A stretch of DNA of 21,833 nucleotides from the NCBI GenBank assembly GCA_900557045.1, contig USQY01000026.1, forward strand, positions 1-21,833, written 5' to 3'. The notes under the pieces are model-generated. The model did not search any database. It was not told the DNA's origin and worked only from the letters and a program-made list of their open reading frames with translations. How positions within the stretch are numbered: position 1 is the first letter of the stretch; each line of letters begins with the position of its first letter. The DNA comes from an uncultured Clostridium sp. (lineage in GTDB: Bacteria; Bacillota; Clostridia; TANB77; CAG-508). The position numbers were made by a program, and so were the translations under genes. Positions 6,551 through 14,490 of the stretch are shown in pieces.

Positions 6551-6615
6551 ATCATAACAGGTATTTCAACACTAGTGATATCAAATAAGTGTGACATATG
6601 TTTGACAAACCTACA
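6551..6615 (-). repeat. right arm of the 65-bp inverted repeat
   Basis: The reverse complement matches 5399-5463 with one C/T difference (near 6591). A 34-base A/T-rich segment (6517-6550) separates it from the right IS256 end, whereas the left arm touches its IS end directly. Confidence 0.9.
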
Positions 6616-6772
6616 ATTGGCAAGAACTTGAGATATGATTAGATATTGTGAAATGCAAAAAAATGTGTTATACTTTATTTAGTTTTTTAAATAAAAATAA
6701 TATTTAATGTTATCTAACAATACTTAGTGTTATATAGCATTGCGTACATTAAAAAATATAAAAATGTGACCC

Positions 6773-6848
6773 AATTCGTAAAATGGCAAAAAAAATGGTG
6801 ATTTTGAGTTAGCTCCAAAGTTCAGAGAATTTTTAAATTTTACGAATT
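6773..6848. promoter_or_regulatory. inverted repeat in the uvrB upstream region
   Basis: AATTCGTAAAAT (6773-6784) and its exact reverse complement (6837-6848) are 52 bases apart, about 75 bases before uvrB. They could form a long hairpin or two operator half-sites. The remaining gap (6616-6920) shows only the probable transposase tail near 6616-6650. I found no clear -35/-10 pair and no LexA-type box there. Confidence 0.4.
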
Positions 6849-6920
6849 TTGGCGAATAGTAATCACAACTAAAAAAATAGTCAAAAAGATTGAAATATAA
6901 ACAAAAAAGGAAGTGAAAAC

Positions 6921-8870
6921 ATGTTTAGGTTACATTCAGATTACAAGCCAACAGGAGACCAACCACAAGCAATTGAATACTTATCAAACGGAATTAAAGA
7001 AGGCAAGAAATTCCAGACGCTTCTAGGAGTTACGGGTTCAGGGAAAACTTTCACAATGGCTAACATAATACAAAAAGTACAAAAACCAACACTGGTACTT
7101 GCCCACAATAAGACTTTAGCTGGTCAGCTATACTCCGAATTCAAAGAGTTCTTCCCAGAGAACAATGTTGAGTATTTTGTATCATATTACGATTACTACC
7201 AGCCAGAAAGCTATATTCCAGCATCAGATACATATATAGAAAAAGACTCATCTATAAATGATGAAATAGATAAACTACGTCATTCTGCAACACTAGCATT
7301 ATTTGAAAAAAAAGATGTAATTATAGTAGCTTCTGTATCATGCATATATGGTTTAGGTGATCCAATAGATTACCAAGAAATGATGTTATCACTTCGCCCA
7401 AACATGCAAAAATCAAGAGATGATGTAATGAGAAAATTAGTATCAATGCAATACTCTAGAAATGAATTAGATTTCAAAAGAGGAACTTTTAGAGCAAAAG
7501 GAGATGTACTTGAAATATATCCATCATCACAAAGTGAGTCAGCATTACGAATTGAGTTTTGGGGTGATGAAATTGAAAAAATACATGAAATTAATCCATT
7601 AACAGGTAAAGCAACAGGTTTAAGAAGTCATGTATTAATTCCACCAGCATCTCAATATGTTACAAGTAGAGAAAAATTAGATAAAGCATTAATAACAATT
7701 GAAGAAGAGAAAAATAAAAGAGTAGAGTTTTTTAAGTCACAAGGGAAATTAATTGAGGCACAAAGAATAGAAGAACGTACCAATTTCGATATGGAAATGA
7801 TGAGAGAAACAGGTTTTTGTCAAGGAATAGAAAATTATTCAAGACATATAAGTGGTAGACCGGAAGGAAGTCCACCATACACATTATTTGATTATTTTCC
7901 TAAAGACTTTTTATTATTAATAGATGAATCTCATGCTACAATACCACAAGTACGAGCTATGTACAATGGTGATAGAGCAAGAAAAGAATCATTAGTAAAT
8001 TATGGTTTTAGATTACCATCAGCATTTGATAATAGACCTTTAACTTTTAACGAATTTGAACAAAGAATAAATCAAGTAGTATTTGTTAGTGCAACACCTG
8101 CAGATTACGAAAAAGAACATTCAAAAGGAAATGTTGTAGAGCAAGTAATTCGTCCAACAGGTTTATTAGATCCGAAAATAGAAGTAAAACCAGTAACAAA
8201 TCAAATAGATGATTTAATAACACAAATTCGTTTAACAGTTGAAAAAGGGGAGAGAGTATTAGTTACTACTTTAACTAAAAAAATGGCTGAGGACTTAACC
8301 TCATATCTATCAAGTATAGATATAAAAGTACGTTATATGCATTCAGATATAAAAGCTCTTGAAAGAATGGAAATAATACATGATTTACGTAAAGGTGAAT
8401 TTGATGTATTAGTAGGAATAAACTTGTTAAGAGAAGGGTTAGATATACCAGAAGTTTCGCTAGTAGCAATATTAGATGCAGATAAAGAAGGTTTCCTACG
8501 TTCAGAACGTTCATTAATACAAACAATTGGACGTGCCGCAAGAAATACAGATGGTAGGGTTATAATGTATGCTGATGAATTAACAGATTCAATGGAAAAG
8601 GCAATTACTGAAACAAACAGAAGACGTAAAATTCAAATGAAATACAACGAAGAACACGGAATAACACCTCAAACTATAAAAAAATCAATACGTGATACTA
8701 TAAAAGCAAGTGTAATAGAAGAAACACAAGAAGAATATAAATTAGATAGTAATACAACAATTGAAGAATTAATAAATAAATTAACAGATGAAATGTTAGA
8801 ACATGCTGCTAAAATGGAATTTGAAAAAGCTGCTGAATTACGTGATAAAATTAAAGAATTGACAGAATAA
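6921..8870 (+). CDS. uvrB: UvrABC excision nuclease subunit B
   Basis: UvrB is the helicase-like damage-verification subunit of nucleotide excision repair. It is loaded by UvrA and then recruits UvrC. The 649-residue length is normal. Walker A GVTGSGKT is at residues 36-43. The damage-probing beta-hairpin region YYDYYQPESYIPASDTYIEK is intact, and helicase motifs follow: LLIDESH, FVSATPADYE, GINLLREGLDIPE and QTIGRAARN. The C-terminal UVR motif (HAAKMEFEKAAELRDKIKEL), which binds UvrC, is present. The ribosome site AAGGAAGTG precedes the ATG. uvrA is downstream but separated by ddh and an unknown gene, an uncommon order. SOS control is common for uvrB, but no matching operator is visible here. 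Confidence 0.98.
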   Translation: MFRLHSDYKPTGDQPQAIEYLSNGIKEGKKFQTLLGVTGSGKTFTMANIIQKVQKPTLVLAHNKTLAGQLYSEFKEFFPENNVEYFVSYYDYYQPESYIPASDTYIEKDSSINDEIDKLRHSATLALFEKKDVIIVASVSCIYGLGDPIDYQEMMLSLRPNMQKSRDDVMRKLVSMQYSRNELDFKRGTFRAKGDVLEIYPSSQSESALRIEFWGDEIEKIHEINPLTGKATGLRSHVLIPPASQYVTSREKLDKALITIEEEKNKRVEFFKSQGKLIEAQRIEERTNFDMEMMRETGFCQGIENYSRHISGRPEGSPPYTLFDYFPKDFLLLIDESHATIPQVRAMYNGDRARKESLVNYGFRLPSAFDNRPLTFNEFEQRINQVVFVSATPADYEKEHSKGNVVEQVIRPTGLLDPKIEVKPVTNQIDDLITQIRLTVEKGERVLVTTLTKKMAEDLTSYLSSIDIKVRYMHSDIKALERMEIIHDLRKGEFDVLVGINLLREGLDIPEVSLVAILDADKEGFLRSERSLIQTIGRAARNTDGRVIMYADELTDSMEKAITETNRRRKIQMKYNEEHGITPQTIKKSIRDTIKASVIEETQEEYKLDSNTTIEELINKLTDEMLEHAAKMEFEKAAELRDKIKELTE

Positions 8871-8947
8871 ATAGGTATTATAGATGAATAAACATTGCAA
8901 TACTATGCAATACCATAAATTAAATTATGTATACAAAGAAGGAAAAC

Positions 8948-8962
8948 TAAAACGTCCCTTTT
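8948..8962 (-). repeat. dispersed GGGACGTTT repeat, copy B (minus strand, short)
   Basis: On the minus strand this reads AAGGGACGTTTTA, matching the core of the repeat at 5011, 16531 and 17778 but in the opposite orientation. It sits between uvrB and ddh, just upstream of the ddh ribosome site. The match is short, so this is the least certain copy. Confidence 0.4.
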
Positions 8963-8983
8963 TTTAAACAAGGAGGTATAATT

Positions 8984-9991
8984 ATGGAAAACAAAACACC
9001 AAATAAAAGATATAAAGTAGCTATATGTGGATATGGCAATTTAGGGAAAGGTGTAGAAAGTGAAATTACAAAAAATGAAGATATGGAATTAGTTTGTATA
9101 ATTTCAAGAAGAGCAAATATAAAAACAAAGTCAAATGTTCCTGTTATACAAATTAATGAGATAGAAAAATGGAAAAACAAAATAGATGTTGTAATTTTAT
9201 GTGGAGGTTCTGCTACAGACTTACCTATACAAGGTCCACAGTTTGCAAAAATGTTTAATACAATAGATAGTTTTGACACACATGCAAAAATACCTGAATA
9301 TTACAATAATGTTAATAATGCAGATTTAGCAGGAAATACACCAGACGAACAACATATTTCTATTATATCAGTAGGTTGGGATCCGGGATTATTTTCAATT
9401 AACAGAGCATATATGAATGCAATATTACCTAATGGAAAAACATATACATTTTGGGGAGAAGGAGTAAGCCAGGGGCATTCAGATGCTATAAGGAGAATTG
9501 AAGGAGTAAAAGATGCAAAACAATATACAATACCATATGATGAAGCTGTTGAATTAGCTAGAGGCGGTAAACAACCTGAGTTAACTACAAGACAAAAACA
9601 TTATAGAGTATGTTATGTAGTGGCAGAAGATGGAGCAGATAAAGAAAAAATAGAAAAAGAAATTATAAATATGCCAAATTATTTTGCAAATTATAATACA
9701 ACAGTAAATTTTATAACCGAAGAAGAATTGCAAAAAAATCATAGTAAAATGCCACATGGAGGATTTGTAATAAGAAGCGGAAATACAGGAATATCAACAA
9801 ATCAAGTAATTGAATATTCATTAAAATTAGAATCAAATCCAGAATTTACAGCATCAGTATTAATTTCATATGCAAGAGCTGCTTGTAAAATGTACAATAA
9901 AGGTGAAAGAGGCTGTAAAACGGTACTAGATGTGCCTGTTACTTTATTAAGTATTAAAAATAGAGAAGATCAGATAAGGGAAATGTTATAA
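8984..9991 (+). CDS. ddh: meso-diaminopimelate D-dehydrogenase
   Basis: This enzyme converts tetrahydrodipicolinate directly to meso-diaminopimelate with NADPH and ammonia, a one-step bypass of the four-step succinylase or acetylase routes to DAP and lysine. The 335-residue protein begins with the nucleotide-binding GYGNLGKGVE. It then shows CGGSATDLPIQGPQFA, the substrate-site stretch VGWDPGLFSINR, FWGEGVSQGHSDAIRRI and MPHGGFVIRSGNTG, all typical of Ddh. AGGAGGT lies 6-7 bases before the ATG, an excellent start. It sits between uvrB and uvrA with no functional link to repair, probably placed there by rearrangement. DAP feeds peptidoglycan, and the same pathway supplies the precursor for dipicolinate made with the gene at 19391. 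Identification is confident. Confidence 0.95.
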   Translation: MENKTPNKRYKVAICGYGNLGKGVESEITKNEDMELVCIISRRANIKTKSNVPVIQINEIEKWKNKIDVVILCGGSATDLPIQGPQFAKMFNTIDSFDTHAKIPEYYNNVNNADLAGNTPDEQHISIISVGWDPGLFSINRAYMNAILPNGKTYTFWGEGVSQGHSDAIRRIEGVKDAKQYTIPYDEAVELARGGKQPELTTRQKHYRVCYVVAEDGADKEKIEKEIINMPNYFANYNTTVNFITEEELQKNHSKMPHGGFVIRSGNTGISTNQVIEYSLKLESNPEFTASVLISYARAACKMYNKGERGCKTVLDVPVTLLSIKNREDQIREML

Positions 9992-10081
9992 TTTAATAGT
10001 AAAACAAGTTTAAAATATAAATTAGATTACAAAATTATAAATATCAGATTACGATTCTATATGTGAATTATAAATTATACC

Positions 10082-10110
10082 TTGACATATACACATATAA
10101 AATATAAAAT
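10082..10110 (+). promoter_or_regulatory. predicted sigma-A promoter of the gene at 10143
   Basis: A perfect TTGACA (10082-10087), 17-base spacer and TAAAAT (10105-10110) lie about 32 bases before the start codon, so the gene at 10143 can be transcribed independently of ddh. Confidence 0.72.
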
Positions 10111-10142
10111 ACAAGATATACTAATGAAAGGAGCAAACGATA

Positions 10143-10619
10143 ATGGATAACATAAATATGTTTCCCTTAGGTGCAGGTTTTTTATTTCCGAATGGAAAGT
10201 ACTATTCAACACAAGCGAAAGGACATGAACGGTTAGCATATAACATTCTAGAAAAAGTTTATAAAAAAAACATATTTGAAATTACGGATCCTGAATATAT
10301 CTTACAAAGTGAATTTTCAGCAATACTAATAAGATATAGAAGAGGAGAACAATTATTATATCTTCCTAAAATAGCACCACAAACACAAGCTGGAAGAGAA
10401 TTTTTTAGAAAAGCTATAAAGTTCTATTCCCAAGAAGGATTTCAAATTCTAAATTTATACAAAATAACTTTAGAAGATGAATTTTCTATAGTCAGAGATT
10501 TTATTGAAGAAAAATACGAAAGAATAGAAAAATCTAGTATTCCAACAAATTATACAGATACAATCATTTTAACTAAAGATAACAATTATATGTATAATCC
10601 GGAAAGAATAGGAGATTAA
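10143..10619 (+). CDS. conserved-looking hypothetical protein
   Basis: I do not recognise this 158-residue protein. It starts MDNINMFPLGAGFLFPNGKY, has the segments YILQSEFSAILIRYRRGEQ and REFFRKAIKFYSQEGFQILN, and ends in a polar tail. It is soluble, with no signal peptide or membrane helix, and balanced in acidic and basic residues. Pattern spacing suggests a small alpha/beta fold. The ribosome site GAAAGGAG lies about 8 bases before the ATG. It has its own near-consensus promoter and is followed at once by two hairpins, the second a very strong terminator, so it forms a single-gene unit between ddh and uvrA. Codon use is like that of its neighbours. No function is proposed. Confidence 0.8.
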   Translation: MDNINMFPLGAGFLFPNGKYYSTQAKGHERLAYNILEKVYKKNIFEITDPEYILQSEFSAILIRYRRGEQLLYLPKIAPQTQAGREFFRKAIKFYSQEGFQILNLYKITLEDEFSIVRDFIEEKYERIEKSSIPTNYTDTIILTKDNNYMYNPERIGD

Positions 10620-10626
10620 AAACAAA

Positions 10627-10649
10627 TAATTACACTATTAGTGTAATTA
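10627..10649 (+). terminator. small hairpin after the gene at 10143
   Basis: TAATTACACT (10627-10636) pairs with AGTGTAATTA (10640-10649) across a 3-base loop, 8 bases after the stop codon. There is no T-run, so it may be an mRNA 3'-end stabiliser ahead of the main terminator. Confidence 0.45.
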
Positions 10650-10656
10650 CATAACT

Positions 10657-10721
10657 AAATAACAAAAAACATGGCAACATTTTTAAAACTTTTAAAAATG
10701 TTGCCATGTTTTTTGTTATTT
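10657..10721. terminator. very long bidirectional intrinsic terminator
   Basis: A perfect 32-bp inverted repeat (10657-10688 and 10690-10721) with a single central base contains the core ACATGGCAACATTTTTAAAA. T-runs close both ends (TTATTTTTCC on the plus side). It isolates the unknown gene from uvrA. Confidence 0.88.
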
Positions 10722-10883
10722 TTCCAGTAATATAATAGAATATGAAGAAAATAAAAAATTACAGGTTATTTTTTATGAGAGTAGAAAAAAAATAATAATG
10801 TTAAGGATACAAAACATAATAAGTTTACGCCAATGAAATTATCATAAATATATGTAAACAAGTTACAAACAATAACATAACAA

Positions 10884-10988
10884 GTAGACGACAGAGAAAA
10901 TATTTTTGAATTATGTAAAGAACACAAGTACAACAAATCAAACAAACTAGTACTAGCATCTAGTGCTGTTATTGAACAATATTACTAA
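10884..10988 (+). pseudogene. short decayed coding remnant, possibly Spo0E-like
   Basis: A 34-codon open stretch without a start codon reads VDDRENIFELCKEHKYNK, then SNKLVLASSAVIEQYY and a stop. The end loosely recalls the C-terminal helix of Spo0E-like phosphatases (S-x-x-L/V-I/D-x-x-I/Y-x-Y pattern), but the match is weak. The gap 10722-11150 otherwise holds only the uvrA promoter and A/T-rich sequence. A TTGACA at 10997-11002 has no good -10 partner. Confidence 0.25.
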
Positions 10989-11112
10989 ATTAGCATTTGA
11001 CAAATTACCAGAAATATTATGCTAAAATATAAGTTATAAAATTAAGTACTCTGAATTATGAATTATAGTAACAATAATGAAAGAAAGTCCCCTTTCCCTA
11101 TTAAAAAAAATA

Positions 11113-11121
11113 TGTTATAAT
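11113..11121 (+). promoter_or_regulatory. extended -10 promoter of uvrA
   Basis: TGTTATAAT (11113-11121) is a perfect extended -10. The -35 position (TTTCCC, 11093-11098) is poor. The leader would be about 22 bases and includes AAGGGGG as the ribosome site. A CCCCTTT stretch upstream (11089-11095) is complementary to that site but would lie outside the transcript. Confidence 0.5.
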
Positions 11122-11150
11122 AATAATTGTGCAAGGGGGAAATATAGAAA

Positions 11151-14051
11151 ATGAATGATAAAATAATAATTAAAGGAGCAAAAGAGCATAATTTAAAAAA
11201 TATAAATTTAGAAATACCAAGAGACAAATTAGTAGTAATAACAGGTTTATCAGGTTCAGGAAAATCTTCACTCGCATTTGATACTTTATATGCAGAAGGG
11301 CAAAGAAGATATGTAGAAAGCTTATCATCATATGCAAGACAATTCTTAGGACTAATGGAAAAACCTAATGTTGAATCAATAGATGGTTTATCACCAGCAA
11401 TTTCAATAGATCAAAAAACTACATCAAAAAACCCACGTTCTACAGTAGGAACTGTAACAGAAATATACGATTATATTCGTTTATTATATGCAAGAATTGG
11501 TGTTCCATATTGTCCTCATTGTGGTAAAAAAATAGAAAAACAATCAATAGATCAAATATTGGAAACAATAATGTCTTTACCTGAAGGAACAAAAATTCAA
11601 GTTTTAGCTCCTGTTGTAAGAAATAGAAAAGGCGAATATGTAAAACTTCTTCAAAACTTTCAAAAACAGGGTTTTACACGTGCTAGAATTGATGGTGAAC
11701 CAATAGAATTGTCTGATGAAATTTCTATTGATAAAAAGAAAAAACATAATATAGAATTAATAATAGATAGATTAATTATAAAACCTGACATAAGAAGCAG
11801 ATTAGCAGAATCTGTAGAACTTGCATTAAAACATGCAGATAATTTAGTTGCAATTGATGTAGCTTATATACCAAATGAATCTATAAAAAATCTTTCTAAT
11901 ATAGTAAAAACAGCTAATATAATAAGTTCAGATGAAGATTCAGCACAAATGTTATTTAGCCAAAATTATGCGTGTCCTGATTGTGGGTTTAGTTTTCCTG
12001 AATTGACACCAAGTCTATTTTCATTTAACAATCCATTTGGTGCATGTTCAAAATGTACAGGTATAGGTTATTTAATGAAAATGGATGAAGATTTAATTAT
12101 TCCAGATAAAACTAAAACATTATATGATGGAGTTAAAGCATTTGGTGCAAGTACTATGAAAAAAGGCGATACTATGGCAAAAATGTATTTTGAAAGTATT
12201 GCTAAACATTATGGTGTAGATATACGTAAACCAATAAAAGATTTACCTCGTTCATTTATGGAAAAAATTTTATACGGAACAGGTGACGAAAAAATAGATT
12301 TTGAATTTCAATCTGCTACAGGTACTCGTAAATTTACTCAAAGCTTTGAAGGCGTTATTCCAACACTTGAAAGACGTTACAATGAAACTAAATCACAAGG
12401 AATGCGTGATTTTTATGAGATGTATATGAGTAATAGTGATTGTGATGAATGTAATGGTGCAAGATTAAAAAAAGAAGTATTATCTGTAAAAGTTGGGAAT
12501 AAAAACATAAACGAACTAACAGATATGCCAATAAATAAAATTAAAGAGTATTTATCAAATTTACAATTATCAAAAAAAGAGGCTATGATTTCTGATCAAA
12601 TTTTAAAAGAAATGCATAAAAGACTTCAATTTTTAATTGATGTAGGTTTAGAATATTTAACATTATCAAGAAGTGCAGGTACATTATCTGGTGGTGAAGC
12701 CCAAAGAATACGTTTGGCAACACAAATAGGTGCAGGTTTAACAGGTGTATTGTATATTTTAGATGAACCAAGTATTGGATTACATCAAAGAGATAATGAA
12801 AAACTAATTGCAACTTTGAAAAAACTAAGAGATTTAGGAAATTCCGTATTAGTAGTAGAACATGATGAAGATACAATGTATGCTGCAGATCAAATTATAG
12901 ATATAGGTCCAGGTGCTGGTGTTCATGGTGGTAAAGTTATGGCACAAGGAACTGCAGAAGAAATAAAATTAATTTCAGACTCTATAACTGGCCAATATTT
13001 AAGTGGTAAAAAGCAAATTAAAGTTCCTGAAAAAAGAAGAAAACCTGTAAAAGGAAAATGTATAGAAATAATTGGAGCCACAGAACACAATTTAAAAAAT
13101 GTTACTGTAAAAATTCCATTAGGAGTATTCAATTGTGTTACAGGTGTATCAGGTTCAGGTAAAAGTACTTTAATAAATGAAGTACTGTATAAAACAATAG
13201 CTAGAGATTTAAATGGTTCTAATGAAAAACCAGGTAAATGTAATAAAATAAAAGGATTGGAAAATATAGATAAAATAATAAATATAGATCAATCACCAAT
13301 AGGAAGAACCCCACGTTCAAATCCCGCAACATATACAGGTGTTTTCGATATAATAAGGGACTTATTTGCAGGAACTAATGAAGCTAAATTACGTGGATAT
13401 CAAAAAGGAAGATTTAGTTTTAATGTTTCAGGTGGAAGATGTGAAAGTTGTTCTGGAGATGGTGTTATAAAAATTGAAATGCACTTTTTACCAGATATAT
13501 ATGTGCCATGCGAAGTATGCAAAGGAAAACGTTATAACCATGAAACTCTAGAAGTAAAATATAAAGATAAAACAATAGCAGATGTATTAGATATGACAGT
13601 AGAAGAAGCTTTAGAATTCTTTAAAAATATACCTAAAATAAAACAAAAAATACAAACGTTATATGATGTTGGATTAGGATATATAAAACTTGGACAACCA
13701 TCAACAACACTATCTGGTGGTGAAGCTCAACGTGTAAAATTAGCTACAGAATTATCTAAAAGAGCAACCGGAAAAACATTATATATTTTAGATGAACCTA
13801 CAACAGGACTTCATATAGCAGATGTTCATCGCTTGGTAGATATACTTCAAAGACTAGTAGATACAGGAAACACAATAGTAGTTATAGAACACAATTTAGA
13901 CCTAATAAAAACTTGTGACCACATAATAGACTTAGGCCCAGAAGGCGGAGAAAATGGGGGAGAAGTTATAGCAATTGGTACCCCAGAACAAATCTGTAAA
14001 AATGAAAGAAGTTACACAGGAAAATTCCTAAAAAAATTTTTGAAAGAATGA
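11151..14051 (+). CDS. uvrA: UvrABC excision nuclease subunit A
   Basis: UvrA is the dimeric ABC-type ATPase that scans DNA for lesions and delivers UvrB. The 966-residue protein has the full two-cassette layout. First Walker A is GLSGSGKS (residues 32-39), with SYARQFLGLMEKPNVE after it. A CPHCGKK zinc-binding pair and a second CPDCGFSF / CSKCTGIGY pair follow, then the signature LSGGEAQRIRLATQIG and Walker B LYILDEPSIGLHQRD. The second cassette has GVSGSGKSTL, the zinc finger CESCSGDG / CEVCKGKRY, LSGGEAQRVKLATEL and LYILDEPTTGLH. The start has AAGGGGG 11 bases upstream, a slightly long spacing. It is followed by a strong hairpin terminator, so it is the last gene of its unit. Confidence 0.98.
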   Translation: MNDKIIIKGAKEHNLKNINLEIPRDKLVVITGLSGSGKSSLAFDTLYAEGQRRYVESLSSYARQFLGLMEKPNVESIDGLSPAISIDQKTTSKNPRSTVGTVTEIYDYIRLLYARIGVPYCPHCGKKIEKQSIDQILETIMSLPEGTKIQVLAPVVRNRKGEYVKLLQNFQKQGFTRARIDGEPIELSDEISIDKKKKHNIELIIDRLIIKPDIRSRLAESVELALKHADNLVAIDVAYIPNESIKNLSNIVKTANIISSDEDSAQMLFSQNYACPDCGFSFPELTPSLFSFNNPFGACSKCTGIGYLMKMDEDLIIPDKTKTLYDGVKAFGASTMKKGDTMAKMYFESIAKHYGVDIRKPIKDLPRSFMEKILYGTGDEKIDFEFQSATGTRKFTQSFEGVIPTLERRYNETKSQGMRDFYEMYMSNSDCDECNGARLKKEVLSVKVGNKNINELTDMPINKIKEYLSNLQLSKKEAMISDQILKEMHKRLQFLIDVGLEYLTLSRSAGTLSGGEAQRIRLATQIGAGLTGVLYILDEPSIGLHQRDNEKLIATLKKLRDLGNSVLVVEHDEDTMYAADQIIDIGPGAGVHGGKVMAQGTAEEIKLISDSITGQYLSGKKQIKVPEKRRKPVKGKCIEIIGATEHNLKNVTVKIPLGVFNCVTGVSGSGKSTLINEVLYKTIARDLNGSNEKPGKCNKIKGLENIDKIINIDQSPIGRTPRSNPATYTGVFDIIRDLFAGTNEAKLRGYQKGRFSFNVSGGRCESCSGDGVIKIEMHFLPDIYVPCEVCKGKRYNHETLEVKYKDKTIADVLDMTVEEALEFFKNIPKIKQKIQTLYDVGLGYIKLGQPSTTLSGGEAQRVKLATELSKRATGKTLYILDEPTTGLHIADVHRLVDILQRLVDTGNTIVVIEHNLDLIKTCDHIIDLGPEGGENGGEVIAIGTPEQICKNERSYTGKFLKKFLKE

Positions 14052-14060
14052 AGGAATTAG

Positions 14061-14134
14061 ATAAAAAACGAAAATTTAAAAATACATGTTAAGGATTCCT
14101 TAAAACTGTTAGTTTTTAAATTTTCGTTTTTTAT
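14061..14134. terminator. long-stem terminator after uvrA
   Basis: A perfect 22-bp stem (14061-14082 with 14113-14134) starts 10 bases after the uvrA stop. It ends in GTTTTTTAT on the plus side and can also stop minus-strand transcription from the gene at 14207-14302. The 30-base loop has an inner TTAAGGA/TCCTTAA pairing. Confidence 0.8.
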
Positions 14135-14206
14135 ATTCTACAAAAATAAAACAATTACAATACAAAATTTTTATTATTATAGTCAACATTAATTGAAAAT
14201 ATCAAA

Positions 14207-14302
14207 TTAGTCACAATTTTTATTATTTTGGTTATTTTTATTGTTATTTTGATTGTTTTTATTATTATTCTTATTTTGATTTTTATTATTTTTTTCTGAC
14301 AT
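14207..14302 (-). CDS. 31-residue Asn/Lys/Gln-rich microprotein
   Basis: On the minus strand, a GGAGG site (14315-14311) lies 8 bases before an ATG at 14302. It opens a short frame reading MSEKNNKNQNKNNNKNNQ and so on to NKNCD and a stop. Of 31 residues, 17 are Asn, 6 Lys and 3 Gln; the only other residues are the initial Met-Ser-Glu and a terminal Cys-Asp. It is unstructured and basic. The strong ribosome site and unbroken frame through low-complexity codons (AAT, AAC, AAA, AAG and CAA mixed) argue for a real gene rather than chance T-richness. Clostridia carry short Asn/Gln/Lys-rich proteins, some linked to spores, but I cannot assign a family. It is transcribed toward uvrA and shares its terminator region. 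Confidence 0.6.
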   Translation of the reverse strand: MSEKNNKNQNKNNNKNNQNNNKNNQNNKNCD

Positions 14303-14375
14303 AAAGAACACCTCCATTCGTTCAAAATTATTATGCGAAAAAATAATAAATATATACAAAAAAATCAAAAAAAAC

Positions 14376-14404
14376 TTGACTAAAATAAGAAGTTATATTT
14401 TAAT
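14376..14404 (+). promoter_or_regulatory. predicted sigma-A promoter of the pentapeptide-repeat gene
   Basis: TTGACT (14376-14381), a 17-base spacer and TTTAAT (14399-14404) lie about 85 bases upstream of the start codon. Confidence 0.6.
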
Positions 14405-14490
14405 ATAAAATATACAATATAATATTGTATAAATGTAAGTTTAAACAAATCACATAAGACTAACTATAAGTTTGGAGGAAAAAGGAAAAT

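Noticed and set aside
5390..6625. Target-site duplication for the IS256 element or for the 65-bp arms
   Set aside because: The sequences just outside either pair of ends (for example AAATTTG and ATTGGCA) do not match over 8-9 bases.
6616..6920. LexA box for uvrB
   Set aside because: No GAAC-N4-GTTY arrangement was found. GAAC and GTTC occur singly but not paired.
11089..11139. CCCCTTT/AAGGGG pairing as a translational switch for uvrA
   Set aside because: The left half lies upstream of the predicted transcription start, so it would not be in the mRNA.
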